A stretch of DNA of 64,000 bases from Carettochelys insculpta (Eukaryota > Chordata > Testudines > Carettochelyidae): NCBI RefSeq assembly GCF_033958435.1, contig NC_134150.1, positions 34,033,501 to 34,097,500 on the forward strand. The letters are read 5' to 3'. The notes beneath the pieces were generated by a model. The model was given only the letters and a program-made list of their open reading frames with translations. It did no database searches and was not told the DNA's origin. The position numbers and the translations under genes were made by a program. Positions 1 to 11,100 of this stretch are shown one piece after another (position 1 is the stretch's first letter; every line of letters starts with the position of its first letter).

Positions 1-1386
1 ATCTGCCATTCATATCACTCCAACCAGCCTCAGCTAATGATCTTTGGATCTTTCATGGTCCCACTGCAACCTCAGAGCCAGAGGAGTGCTGACCCTACCA
101 ATGACCGTAGGCTGTGTGTGCCCTAGCATGTCACTGGTTATTCCACTTCCTGGTGCCTGCTCCTGCTGTAACTGTAGCAGCTCAGGCTTTTTTCTCTACA
201 GCTTGCTGTCAGTGTGATGGTAGCCGTCACACATGAATTAGTGATGGATGAACCTGAAAAAGTTCAGCGGTTGGGTTCAGTTTGAATAAGCACTAACAGA
301 TCAAGAGGCAAAACTCCCATTGACTTCAGTGGGGGCAACATTTCACTCCAAATGCTTAGTGGAACCTTTCACATCTCAAACCTGGGCTAGAAATCCAATA
401 GGGTCATGCTATTTGTATGAGGTGGTGCTCACATCCTGTAATTTCAGGGCCTTTGGGGCTTTCCCATTTTGGGCCTGGCCAGAAAGAATCAGGGAATTCT
501 GAGATGCTGAAGTAATTGGAAAAATACTGGAAAAGGAAAAGGAAAAGGAAAAGAAAAACAACATATTTTGGAATGCAAAAGAAGGTCTGTGGCTTGGTTT
601 GAGCTTTGGGCAAAGGCACAGGCTAATTCTTATTTTATCTGCAGTCTGTGATTTTGGTGTGGCTCTATAACCAAACAGATAGTTTATATCTATGATTCTT
701 CACAGCCCAAGTCCTGAGCTCCTGTATATTGGTATGTAAGGGATAAAAGCAGCGTAAATCAAATATTGCCACTATGCAAGTGACCCAAGCAGTGGAGCAC
801 CCATGCAGGAGATTCTGCATCAACTTTATCCCACTACAGCCTCCTGGTCAAAGAAAAGAACTCTCCATAAAAACTCCTTTGCATGTATACACCACTCTGG
901 CTATCTGCATTTCTAAAGTGCTCAGCATTGCAAAATCTAGCTGCCATAGTTGAACTAGAGAGAACTGATTTCTGTTTGATTCTGATTTGGATACTGCCTC
1001 CTGCCCCACATACGATTATGCTTGGGAGGTTGAGGGGGTCTGGTCAACAGATCCATGCATAGCACTGGCAAAAGCCCCGAATGCAACCAGTAGTTCCCCA
1101 ACAGTCTACAAAAATATTCTCTTGACTTGGGGAAAAAAAAAAAAAGTTCAGAACCCTTCTTTCCTTCAGAGACCAACTTAAAATGACCAAACAAACAAGA
1201 AGAGACAGACAAATACAAAGTCTACATGAGAGCAAGGTGTGCATGACTCACTCTGAAACAGCTACTATTTTGAACTAACTTACGCAGAGTACTTCTGCAG
1301 TTGGGCTAAAAGTGCACTTTTACTCTTCAAAGTACAACACCTAAAAATAGTATTTAAATCACATTGCCATACACAACACTCTCTAT
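1..1386. other. Intergenic/intronic DNA, no gene seen
   Basis: No open frame here looks like a coding exon; the short ones carry no recognisable domain. The block holds an (AAAAGG)n microsatellite near 531-557 and one copy of the recurrent near-palindrome CCATTGACTTCAGTGG at 317-332. The rest is unremarkable AT-rich DNA. Confidence 0.6.
531..557. repeat. (AAAAGG)n microsatellite
   Basis: Short purine-rich tandem array with unit AAAAGG, about four units, degenerating at its 3' side into AAAAGAAAAA. Read directly from the sequence. Confidence 0.8.
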
Positions 1387-1466
1387 TAGGGTTGCTGACT
1401 TTCCTGACTCGATGCCATTGTAGCTATAGCATCCGGTACATCATGTTGGGAACGTTAGCAGCCCTA
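1387..1466. mobile_element. Very short MITE with inverted ends
   Basis: The left end reads TAGGGTTGCTGAC and the right end, on the complementary strand, reads TAGGGCTGCTAAC, so the 80-bp unit is bounded by inverted repeats, with TA at each edge. TA duplication would suit a Tc1/mariner-like origin, but the family is not identified. The same GGGTT start is seen in the larger MITE at 57527. Confidence 0.5.
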
Positions 1467-1471
1467 CGGCT

Positions 1472-2130
1472 CCATGCTGTTAATGTTTACATGTGGAGCT
1501 GCGCTCGGAACGATCCAACATTCCAAGCTCCCCTGTCCTATCTCTGACTGAATAGAGAGAGACAGAGACAAAGATCTGCCTCTAGGTTTGTGACTGAACC
1601 CATTGTACCTACAGTTTCATACTGTTTCATACCTGACAGCCCCAGGACCAGGAGGTTGCTGGATATTCAAATATTCTGGATAATAGAGAGGAATACCTAA
1701 CAATGCATAACACTAAAGAAAAACAAGATTAGATATTAAGAAACAAAAATGGATGCAGAATACTTTATTTACAAACAATAGTATGGATTCAGGAATAAGG
1801 GACTGGTGACAGAGGGGGGTTTAGCTGGCAGATGCACATTCACATGGCCTCTTTACTGCTGGCGGCCCCCTCTGCCAAGAGCGAAATCTTCTGTGGCTAT
1901 GCTAATTAGCCATATGAGTATGCAAATTGGCAACCATTTGCAATTTCTAGAAACCTCATTAACATAGTGGCGCTGGCAGCAGCTCTATGTTCTGGGGTCA
2001 TGTAGACATGCTCATACTGTATTTGCTGTATTTATTTTTATTTATTTTCACTATACTGCACTTACATAACTAAAATTTACCTATGGTTAAAATACTCATT
2101 ATTTGAGAGTTCTGGATGACAGAATGCCGG
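1472..2130. other. Unassigned DNA with a probable MITE fragment
   Basis: No gene is seen. The stretch 1840-2020 has the flavour of the GTCTACAC-type MITEs (ATGCAAATTGGCAACC motifs, ending near CATGTAGACATGCTC). The segments TATTCTGGATAATAGAG near 1671 and TTCTGGATGACAGAATG near 2110 resemble ends of another decayed DNA transposon. Both readings are tentative. Confidence 0.35.
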
Positions 2131-2132
2131 AT

Positions 2133-2495
2133 ATAAGAACATAAGAACATAAGAATGGCCATACTGGGTCAGACCAAAGGTCCATCCAGCCCAGCATCCC
2201 ATCTGCCGACGGTGGCCAATGCCAGGTGCCCCAGAGAAGGAGAACAGAAGACAATGATCAAGTGATTTATCTCCTGCCATCCATCTCCTGCCCTTGTTCT
2301 GAAGGCTAGGGCACCATACTTTACCCCTGGCTAATAGCCATTTATGGACCTAACCTGCAAAAATTTATCAAGCTCTTTTTTAAACCCTAATAGAGTCCTG
2401 GCCTTCACAGCCTCCTCCGGCAAGGAGTTCCACAGGTTGACTGTGCGCTGTGTGAAGAAAAATTACCTTTTATTAGTTTTGAACCTACTACCCAT
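2133..2495 (-). mobile_element. CR1-type LINE, 5'-truncated 3' end
   Basis: On the minus strand this reads as the C-terminal end of a CR1 reverse transcriptase ORF (a run like WNSLPEEAVKART then LLGFKKELDKFL) followed by the 3' UTR. It finishes in tandem octamers, visible on the plus strand as ATAAGAAC repeated about three times from 2133. Short 3'-terminal microsatellite-like repeats are the hallmark of CR1 priming, and 5' truncation is usual for LINE insertions. The frame contains stops, so this is a dead copy. The plus-strand wording (GGCCATACTGGGTCAGACC) matches a repeat I know as very abundant in turtle genomes, which supports the taxonomic inference. Confidence 0.8.
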
Positions 2496-2529
2496 ATGAA
2501 AGAGTTTACTGTACCATAACTGGATCAGA

Positions 2530-3223
2530 CACTGGATCAGGCAATTTCTAAGCCAGGAGCCAATAACGTGCTGCGGATGAACAGCTGCAGTGAACTTAAT
2601 TTCAAAGTATACCCATAATGTCAGGGGGAAGGGAAGAGTCAATGTCTGACCAATACCAAGTCAATGTCTGATTTTCAACACTCAGTCGGGCATGTTCCAT
2701 TTCCTACTGGCAAAGGGAACCTGAGGAGCCAAGTAAATGGAATTCTTCCTAGAATGTTTGACATCAATACCATTTGTACCAACAGCTGGGAAGTAAGTCT
2801 CCCTTTTCAAGCATGAAAGTATCTTGCTGGAGTCTCAGTGGCAAACACAGGCAAGTAAAGCTTTTAGTTGCAAATAAAGAGCGGTAAACAAATCCTCGAG
2901 ACTCAAAGGTGAGTTCAAGCAAAAGCAAAGTTAGGGGGAAATGGTCAATCAGACAGCTCATGGGCCACCTGATTGTACCACACCCCTACAGAACTACTTC
3001 TTGCATGACTGTCTCATTCATTTCTCCATGTGGCGCTGCCTGGCAGAATTTAAGAAAGAAAAAAAAAGTCCAATCCTTCTTTCATTTACACCAGCCTTAC
3101 AGAATTGTAACTCCTCTATACACAGTAGAGAGACTGCTGATTTATGCTGGGATAATGAGAGAAGAACCACAGCCAAAGAGTGAACTGATCTGCTAGTCCC
3201 CTATTCCGGCAAAGCTGTCTGAC
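2530..3223. other. Unassigned DNA left of Harbinger copy 1
   Basis: No gene or identifiable repeat was seen. The short open frames at 2909-3196 have no recognisable domain and no codon signal that I can argue for. Confidence 0.5.
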
Positions 3224-3279
3224 TGTAGCCGCGTCCACACGTACCAGCTGCTTCGAAGTAGCCGCGCCAACTTTGAAAT

Positions 3280-3312
3280 AGCGCCCACCACGGCTATACG
3301 TGTTGGGCGCTG
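3280..3312. repeat. Subterminal hairpin, left end of copy 1
   Basis: The arms GCGCCCA and TGGGCGC surround a loop containing ATACGTGT. The same structure is kept in copies 2 and 3 near their left ends, so it may be part of the transposase or partner binding region. Function is inferred. Confidence 0.55.
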
Positions 3313-3662
3313 TTTCGAAGTCGACATCGACGTAAGGCGGCGAGACATCGAAGTCGCTATCCTCATGAGGAGATGGGAATAGTGCCCTACTTCGAAATTG
3401 AACGTCGAAGTAGGGCACGTGTAGCCGATGCGCGTCCCGCAACATTGAAAGAGTGGGGTCTGCCATGGTGGCCATCAGCTGAGGGGTTGAGAGACGCTCT
3501 CTCCAGCCCCTGAGCTCGATGGTCGCCGCGTGCTGCGGCCCCTTAAAGGTCCCCGCCCCCTGCCTTCCTGTGCAGGAAGCTGAGAGAGCATGCAGGCGGC
3601 AGCCCATCCACGCGGCCAGCCTGCACACCCCTCTGCAGCCACAGACACGCCCCCCCGCCGCG

Positions 3663-5219
3663 ATGGCCGCCCGCCAGCCCCCGAAGAGCTCCCAGGGCAC
3701 CCACCCCAAGGGCAGCCAGGGCTCCCAGCCCGGCAGCCAGCCTGGCAAAAGGCAGCAGGGCCCCTCCTGGATGGAGGCCGAGCTTCGGGACCTGCTGGAG
3801 CTCTGGAGTGAGGAGGAGGTGCTCCAGGTAATGGGGAGCAAGAGGCGGAAGGCGGATGCGTTTGCTCGGCTGGCCAAGGGCCTGGCCGCCCAGGGTCACC
3901 CTGCCTGCACTCCTGACCATGTCAGGAGTAAGGTGAAGGACCTGCAGCAGGGTTACGCCTGGGCCCGGGATGGGGCCGGCCGATCTGGGGCCGCCCCCGT
4001 CACTTGCCCCTTTTACAGGGAGCTCAGGTCCATCCTGGGCCACCAGTACACCTCCTTCCCCCCAGCCACTCTTGATACCTCGGCCGACGAGCCCCAGCAG
4101 GCCCCGGAGGCGGAGTCCGCCCCAGAGGTAAGCCCTGCACCCCAGGGCCCCCCCCCAGTAGCCCACCCCTGGGGCACCGGAGAAGGAGGAGGAGGGGGGG
4201 GGATCCTCCTCCAGCGATGGGGGGCTCCGGATCGACATTCCGTCACGGAGCTCCAGCAGGGTGTCCGCCCACCGGGTGTCCCCCAACCGTGGGAGCAGAC
4301 CATCAGGTATGTGCCCCCCCGGTGCACACCCCTGGGGTTGAGGGGTGGGGGTAACAGACATGACCAGGGCCCTCCACATGCCCAGATGACCATGGCCCCA
4401 AGGACAGCAGTGGCATGTCCCTCAGAAGGGTGCATCAGCCCTGCCCCCGCAGCACGACAGTGCCATGCCCCATCCCCGGGGATGGGGGGAGCGGAACCTA
4501 GGGTCCCCCGGGGGGAGGGGGTGGGACACCCATCAGCAGCAGCAGCATCTCCTGGAGACGGGGATGGGGAACCAGCAGCAGAAGGGTGGGGGGACAAGGG
4601 CCATGGCTCGGGGCCCACACTAACGGCTGTCTCCACTCTTCTTCCCCCCCGTGTTCTGCAGCTGCACCATCGGAGGGACCGGAGAGCGCCGGCGAGGTGT
4701 TAGTGGTCCCGGAGAGCCCACCGGGGCCATCAGTCCAGGCCAGCCCCTTGGCGGAGCACCGAGTGGCCCCAGGGCGGGGACGACGGCGGAGCCAGCACTC
4801 CCGGACAGCGACGGACCCCTAGCTGCTGGCGATCCTCCGTCGGCAGCTGGAGGTCTCCGAGCAGTGCCTGTGGGTGGAGGAGCGGTGCCACAAACTGCAG
4901 GAGCGGGCGCTGGCCTGGCGCCAGGAGGCATGGGAGGCCTTTATGAGCATGTTCGAGTGCATTGCGGACCACCTGGCCCCCCCATGCTGCACCGGCCGCC
5001 ACTCTGCCCACCCTGCCTGCTCCACCCGCCACTCCACCCACTGCTCCACCCGCCATCGCACCGCCATCCGCCACCGAGGGCCCTTCCGCCGAGGGGGACC
5101 TGGGGTCTGCTGACACCCGCCGGCCATATCTCCCGGTCCGCCCGGCCCCCAGCCAGCCCCGGCCAGGGCTGAGGCCGAGGCGCGGGTTGCGGCCACCCAC
5201 CCCCAGCGCTGGACATTAG
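3663..5219 (+). pseudogene. Harbinger Myb/SANT-like DNA-binding partner, copy 1 (broken)
   Basis: Exon 1 starts at the ATG at 3663 (MAARQPPK). After a Gly/Gln/Ser-rich leader comes a trihelix Myb/SANT-like domain from about residue 34 to 120: W-EAELRDLLELWSEEE, then a basic stretch with SKRRKADAFARLAKGL, HVRSKVKDLQQGY and FYRELRSILG. In Harbinger elements this protein binds the element ends and brings the transposase into the nucleus. An intron fits at 4307-4661 (GTATGT...TTCTGCAG). The last exon encodes a Leu/Gln/Glu-rich coiled coil (EERCHKLQERALAW) and a Pro-rich tail ending PPTPSAGH at 5217. Compared with copy 2 there is an extra C in the run at 4148-4156, which shifts the frame, and a TAG at 4820-4822 where copy 2 has CAG. 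It lies convergent with the transposase. Confidence 0.8.
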
Positions 5220-5598
5220 GGGGTGTGGGGCCCAGGACATGGCCCCCCCCTCCCCCTCCCCCTTTGTACATATCCCCTTCACTTGTTTTTTGTAAATGGT
5301 ATGTATTAGACCCCTGTTATGATGATACCTGCCCCCCCATGTAAATAGTTCTCCCCTTCCTTGTCTTCCCCTTTTTTTTCCTGTCATCTTATAATACATA
5401 TATATATAATATTTATTTTGGCTGTAAATAGTATGATAATAATAAGAGTTCAACGTATTCTGGTTTGACAAACAACACGTCTGTTTTTATTTACAAGAAA
5501 AGTGGGAGCGGGGTGTGCTCTTGGGTGCTCTGTGGTGTGGGCGTAGGGGCAGGGAGTGTTGTGGAGGATGGGGGGGGTAGTGGGGGGCCTGCCAGCGT

Positions 5599-6966
5599 TC
5601 ACCCCGCGGCCTCATCAAACTGGGCCCGCAGGGCCTCCCAGACCCGGGTCCCTTCGGGGTCCACCTGGCGACTGGGGGCAGCGGGTGGCTGCACATCGGC
5701 CCTGCCGGCCTCCACAGCCCAGCCCTGAAAGAATGCCTCCCCCTTGCTCTCAACGAGGTTGTGGAGGGCGCTGCACGCGCCCACAATCTGGGGGATGTTG
5801 GTGGGGCCCGCATCAAGGCGGGTGAGGAGACACCTCCAGCACCCTTTGAGGCGGCCAAATGTGCACTCCACCACCTGGTGCGCGTGGTTCAGGTGCATGT
5901 TGAAGCGCTCCTGGCTGGCTGACAGGTGGCCCGTGTAAGGGTGCATGAACCAGGGCCGGAGGGGGTATGCCGCGTCTGCAATGACGCAGAGGGGCATGGT
6001 GGTTTCCCCCACAGGGATCTCTGGCTGGGGGATGTAGGTCCCCGCCTCCAGCCAGTGGCACAGGCCCGAATTCCAGAATATCCGGGCGTCGTGGGTGCTG
6101 CCAGGCCAGCCCACCTATATGTCCAGGAAGCGGCCCCGGCTGTCCACCAAGGCCTGGAGGACTACTGAGTGGTAGCCCTTCCTGTTTAAGTAGCGTCCTC
6201 CACTGTGCTCTGGGGCACGGATAGGGATGTGGGTCCCATCAAGAGCCCTGAAGCAACTGGGGAAGCCCAGGGTGGCAAACCCCATGATGGCGGCATCCGG
6301 GTCCCCAAGCCGCACGAGCCTGTGGAGGAGCAGGGCGTTGATGGTGCGGACGACCTGCAGGGGAAGCACATTGGAGACCACCAATGAGGGGTGTGCAGGG
6401 TGTGTGTGGCCCTCCCTTGCCAGGGCTCCCCTCCCCTCCCAGGGCTGCCTCCCCCTCCCCCCGTGGGTCCTCTTACCTCCATGAGGACAGCCCCGATGGT
6501 GGCCTTGCTGACGCCAAACTGCTGGCCCACGGATCGGTAGCTGTCTGTAGTGGCCAGCTTCCAGACAGTGATGCTCACCTGTTTCTCCACACTGAGGGCA
6601 TGCTGCATGGAGGTGTCCTGGTGCCTCAGTGTGGGGGTGAGCCACTGGCATAGCTCCAGAAATGTCTGCCGGCTCATGCGAAAGTTCTGGAGCCAGCGGT
6701 CGTCGTCCCACTCTCCGAGCACCAGCCGCTCCCACCAGTCTGTGCTCGTGGGGTAGCTCCACAGCCGGTGGCGTGTGCGGCGGGGGTGGGGGTGGGGCTG
6801 CAGGGTTTGGGGTTGCTTCCTCCTCCCCTGCGGGCAGCTCCTCTTCTGTGGCTAGGATGTGATCATCTGCCTCCTGCATGGCATGGAGCAGGGCAAGCAC
6901 TGCTCCTACAGAGGCAGCTGGGTGGACCTCTGGCTGCTGCTGCTGCTGCTGCTGCTGGGGGTCCAT
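5599..6966 (-). pseudogene. Harbinger HARBI1-like DDE transposase, copy 1 (broken)
   Basis: The gene reads right to left from the ATG at 6966 (MDPQQQQQ, encoded by a CAG run). Exon 1 carries an acidic/Pro-rich leader, then DDDRWLQNFRMSRQTFLEL and a helix-turn-helix (SVGQQFGVSKATIG). An intron fits at 6476-6355 (GTAAGA...CCCTGCAG, 122 bp), restoring MEVVRTIN. Exon 2 is a DDE_Tnp_4 domain with all three acids visible: D in ALDGTHIPI, D in VIADAAYPL and E in VVECTFGRLKG. Length is about 414 codons before lesions, near that of HARBI1 relatives. Lesions: a frame change in the C-rich run at 6779-6800, and a TAG at 6115-6117 where copy 2 has a Tyr codon. A reverse AATAAA lies at 5486-5491, suiting polyadenylation. 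Confidence 0.88.
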
Positions 6967-7248
6967 GACTGCGTTGCCCGAGGTGTGCGTGCCTATGGCT
7001 CTGCAAACCGCGTGCTGTGCAGGCTGAGTGTGTCTGGGAGGGGGCCTTTAAGGGAGCGGCTAGCTGTTGCCCCAGAAGTGCTAGTGCACCCTGTGACCCT
7101 GTCTGCAGCTGTTCCTAGCACCCTTATTTCGATGTGTGCTACTTTGGCATGTAGACGTTCCCCTGCAGCGCCTACTTCCATGTGGTGGTGCCCAATGTCG
7201 ACGTTCAACGTCGACGGCACCAGCTCTGGAGGATGTGTAGATGTTATT

Positions 7249-7300
7249 CATCGAAATAGCCTATTTTGATGTCGCTACATCAAAATAAGCTATTTCGATG
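7249..7300. repeat. Long perfect-like hairpin at right end of copy 1
   Basis: The arms CATCGAAATAGCCTATTTTG and its near-exact complement surround a loop of about 4 bases (CGCT). Stem length is about 24 bp with one or two mismatches. It lies just inside the right terminus. Copies 2 and 3 retain shorter versions, so copy 1 may show the ancestral or an expanded form. Confidence 0.75.
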
Positions 7301-7327
7301 TAGCGTTCACGTGTAGACGTAGCCTGT

Positions 7328-7476
7328 ATGTCCACATTATGTGGAAGATCGACTCAGTAAGGGTCAATCTTCTCGAGTTCAATTTCACGCATCTGGTAGA
7401 GACACACAAAATTGAGCTATTTGGGCTCATGTGTTGACCCCTGTATTCCTAAATACTGTGAGGAGTAAGGGGAGTC
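7328..7476. mobile_element. Probable MITE fragment
   Basis: The segment has an internal inverted pair (GTAGAGACACACAAAATTGAG region) and wording such as GAAGATCGACTCAGTAAGGG that I associate with turtle MITEs. No clean termini or duplication could be found, so it is a weak call. It separates Harbinger copy 1 from the RTE relic. Confidence 0.3.
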
Positions 7477-8190
7477 AAAATGAGTTGGACAACAGATGGC
7501 CATCAATGGGGCATTCAGTGGACACTTTTCAAACAGTTAGAAGATATTAATTTTGCTGATGATGTTGCCCTCCTTTCACACCATGAAAGCCTGGGAAAAA
7601 ATATTGCAACACTAGACAAAACTGCCTTAGTGACAGGACTGAGTATTAACAAGGGAAAGACCAAAACAATGAGGATGAACCAGTCCAACCACCACACTGG
7701 GAGGGGATGACATGGAATATGTGGAGCAGTTCACCTACTTGGGAAATATTATGAACAAAGATGGAGGAACAAACAAGGATATCAATGCCAGGAAAGAGAA
7801 AGCAACACCTGCATTCAAGAATCTTTGTACCATATGGAGTTCACAAATAATATCTACGAAGATGAAACTGTGGATCGTCAACACAAATGTGAAGAGTGAG
7901 CTCTTGTATGGATGCAAGAGCTGGCATACTAATAAGTCTTCAAATCACAAGCTACAAACACAAACAGATGCCTGAGGTACACCCTTCACATCAAATGACA
8001 AGACTATGTCACAAATGAGGAACTTGGGATCACAGCAGGACAAGAACCACTTGACATTCAAATCAAGAGAAGAAAGTGGGGATGGCTAGGCAACACTCTC
8101 AGAAAACCATCGTCCAGCATAGTCAGTCAAGCTCTCCATTGGAACCCGAAAGGAAAAGGCATGTAGCAGCATGACAGCAGAGCATGCCAA
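7477..8190 (+). pseudogene. RTE-like non-LTR reverse transcriptase relic
   Basis: The translation contains the reverse transcriptase catalytic segment as INFADDVALLSHH (F-ADD), followed by LSINKGKTKTM and, one frame away, EQFTYLGNIMNKDGG. The C-terminal part continues through ELLYGCKSW and ends in RKWGWLGNTLRKPS. This order (ADD, K-KTK, F-YLG, YG-W, GH/NTLRK) matches the RT 3' half of RTE-type LINEs. Several stops and at least two frame changes make it dead, and the endonuclease and 5' RT are missing. A second relic of the same family is on the minus strand at 35140-35650. Confidence 0.75.
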
Positions 8191-11100
8191 ATGGATGTAA
8201 GTGCATAATCCTGATTTTAAATCCTTCCCTCCTCTGACACACACCCAAACAATCCATTTCTTATTAGCTCTTTGGCAACACTTCCATAGATTTGTGCTAC
8301 TAACTGGGGCCAATAAGAATTTATTTTGGAGAAATATTCTTAACAAAGATAACAATTTGTCAAAATTGAAACTGTTCACAGGAAAGGGTCCATTTTCATT
8401 AATTTCCTGACTTGAAAGAAGAAACTTGACATAGTTTTGAAACTGTAAAAATAGTTCTGGGCTTCAGTATCTGAAAAAAATCATTTTTGGTCCAAATGAC
8501 TTTTTGTTGCAAAATGTAATTTAATTGACACTAAAATAAAGTCTAATAAAAAGATGAAGTTTGAAACTAAATTTTGACATTTTTTGGTTTGTTGGTTCTT
8601 GCAAAATTTGAGGGTTTTGATTTTCTGACCTTATTTGGGATAGAAATTTTCTTCAAATTCTTGCAAATTCATGCAGGATGGAAAACAATTTCCTACTCAG
8701 TCTAATAAATCCTTGTTCAACGGGGAGCTAAAAACTTTCATCCATACTACTCGTCCTTCTAGCCAGTCCTTTCACTCCTCTATCTTCATCGGCACAATCT
8801 GCTCCCTGCAAATGATAAACAACCAAAAATACTGTACATTAAAAGTTGAATTTTCAGCCAGTTTGTAATTGTCCTCTTCACTTGTACACACAGCAACTTG
8901 GGACAGCAAGGAAGCAAATGTGGAAGTTGTGTGTGTGACAAACTGATCGAGAAGTGCATCTACACACAGGGTTTATACATGCAAATAGATGCAGGAACTA
9001 AACAAGAACCCCCTGAAAATAGAGTGCAAAGGGTATGAATAGTTTCTTTTATGAGTGTCTTTTTAGTAAGTTCTGCTGATATGTTTTAACACCTCTGAAA
9101 TCTTTTATTGTTCAAACGTAATACTCAATCTTCAAGTTATACCCTTCTCAATGGAGTGGCAACAATTTACATGAGCTACAAAACACGTCTTTAGCAATTA
9201 TTTCTAGATTTCTGCATGGAGATTGATGTAGCTAGGAGAAATTTCCTTGGGATAGAACTGCTCTATCCAACAGAAGACCTCTTTGGAATGTGGGGCAGAG
9301 TGGAGAAAGAGGGAGCTGAGGGAAGCCACAAAGCTTGCTTCAAAAGCATGCACTAGTCTGGTTCTAAATTAGGTTAATATGAAGGAGCACTGAGGGTAAG
9401 TAGAAAATGGAAGATAGATCCAGTGGTTGGAAAATGTCTTTCGGTGGGACACAGAATGGCAACAGCAATATTCTAGCCTGATGGGTGATCCTGGGAGTTC
9501 ATCTACCCCACACAAATATCCACACAAAGACCATTTATTCAACCTTTATGCGAAGAAGCATGAAGTTCATCACTGGAGTGATGTTAATGAGGCGATCTAA
9601 TGGAAAAGCGGTGTGAGGAAAACAATGCAAAATCTATGCTTGATCCCACCCAAGACTCTTCCATATTCTTTGTAAATCAACTACCATCTTTTGCACTCAG
9701 GAGGAGTCATGATACATATTTGCCTTGTTTATCCTAGTGCAATCACAGAAACTGGGCAAGTTCACAAATGCATTCATGATAACAAATATGGAGATTTCAC
9801 AATACAGATTGTGATTTCTGCTCCAGCCTGGCATTACTACACACAAATGATACCTAAATGGAGTCTTAAAGATTAGCAAAGATTTAATTAATAGAGACTC
9901 TAGATGTTCTAGCATATTTATTGGAAAAGATGAAATCACAATAGATTATGTCCAATGGAGCTGATAGAGCATCCATATACATTTTAAAAGGAATATTGTA
10001 GTATTTAAAAAAATTACAACATTGACTGTAATGGCAAGTGACATTTGAGCTCAGTCACAATTAAAATCAACCTGACTTACTCCTTGCATTAATAGCTACA
10101 TATTCTCTTTAAAGTTCACATAGGGTTAAGTTTCTCATCCTTGGAGATTTCTTAATGGCCCCTGTTATCTAAACCTTGATCCATAATGGTGGCAGTGTAT
10201 TATGTTTTCAATGCACATCCTCAGAGGTATTAGGACATGAAGTGAACTTGACAGGGAGGAGAATATTTTCTTTCTCCTCTGAAATGCTCCATGAGGGTTT
10301 TCTGCAGGCGACCTCCTCAGACCTTAGCTTTACATTAGAGTTATTGTCCTGAGAGAAGATTCAGTTAAAGCACCCAATTCATTTCATATAGTGCTCTCTA
10401 GTTTATTCTTGGTGGCAGCTAACTTGTAAAATTTTATTATGAATTCTTTTTTGGTTTGCTTGATGGAAAACAATTATTCTATCATCAGCCCTAAATGCAG
10501 TTGTAGAGATCTTTGATATATCATGGTGAACCAGTCTTTCATTGACTGCTCTCCTGATAAAATGTTCCCTATATGTTTAAATAAGCAATACATTCAAAAT
10601 AGCTTCCTTCAAACTCTTTTTTTTTACCAATATGCTTGTTCATATCTCACACTCTCAAAGGAGCTGTCTTCAGAAGCACATCTGACCACCTTGAAACAAG
10701 ACTCCCTGTGCCACAACATAACTTTATGAAAATTATGCACTGCTTAAATTGTCATTACATTCTTGCCACAGCACCTACATATATGCTGAGCAAGACTAGG
10801 GCTCCATTGTACTAGGCATGGCAAAAATCTTTAATAAGAGTCTGCCAGTACCCTGAAAAGTCAACATGGTAAGTAGTCAAGAAAGTAATAGCATGGGGCA
10901 AAGGAAATACTATCATATATTTTTTACAGAGGGGGAACAGGACAGAGAGGTTCAATGAGTTTTTGAGACCACACAGAAAGTCTCTGGCAGGAATGGGAAC
11001 TGAACCCTGATCTATGGAATTAAAGTGCACATCAGAGTTTGCCAGCATCTTCAGGTTGGCAATGCCTTATTCAAAGTAAAAACAAACAAAAACCAAAAAA

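Larger units (their letters stand above)
3227..7324. mobile_element. PIF/Harbinger-type DNA transposon, copy 1 (full length)
   Basis: This 4.1-kb GC-rich element has inverted termini: AGCCGCGTCCACACG on the left, and GGCTACGTCTACACGTG read inward from the right. The trinucleotide TGT lies directly outside both ends (3224-3226 and 7325-7327), which I read as the target duplication. Inside are two convergent genes: a plus-strand Myb/SANT-like protein (3663-5219) and a minus-strand DDE transposase (6966-5599). This two-protein layout is the defining arrangement of Harbinger elements, where the transposase needs a Myb-like partner. Both genes are broken, so the copy is not autonomous now. The TGT duplication departs from the TWA preference usually quoted for the superfamily. 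Confidence 0.9.

Noticed and set aside
3116..5471. Several long Pro/Ala/Gly-rich open frames on both strands of Harbinger copy 1 (for example 3543-4379 minus, 4651-5172 plus, 4730-5200 minus)
   Set aside because: They are shadows of the GC-rich Myb-like gene in other frames. They lack domains and are not kept between copies 1 and 2.
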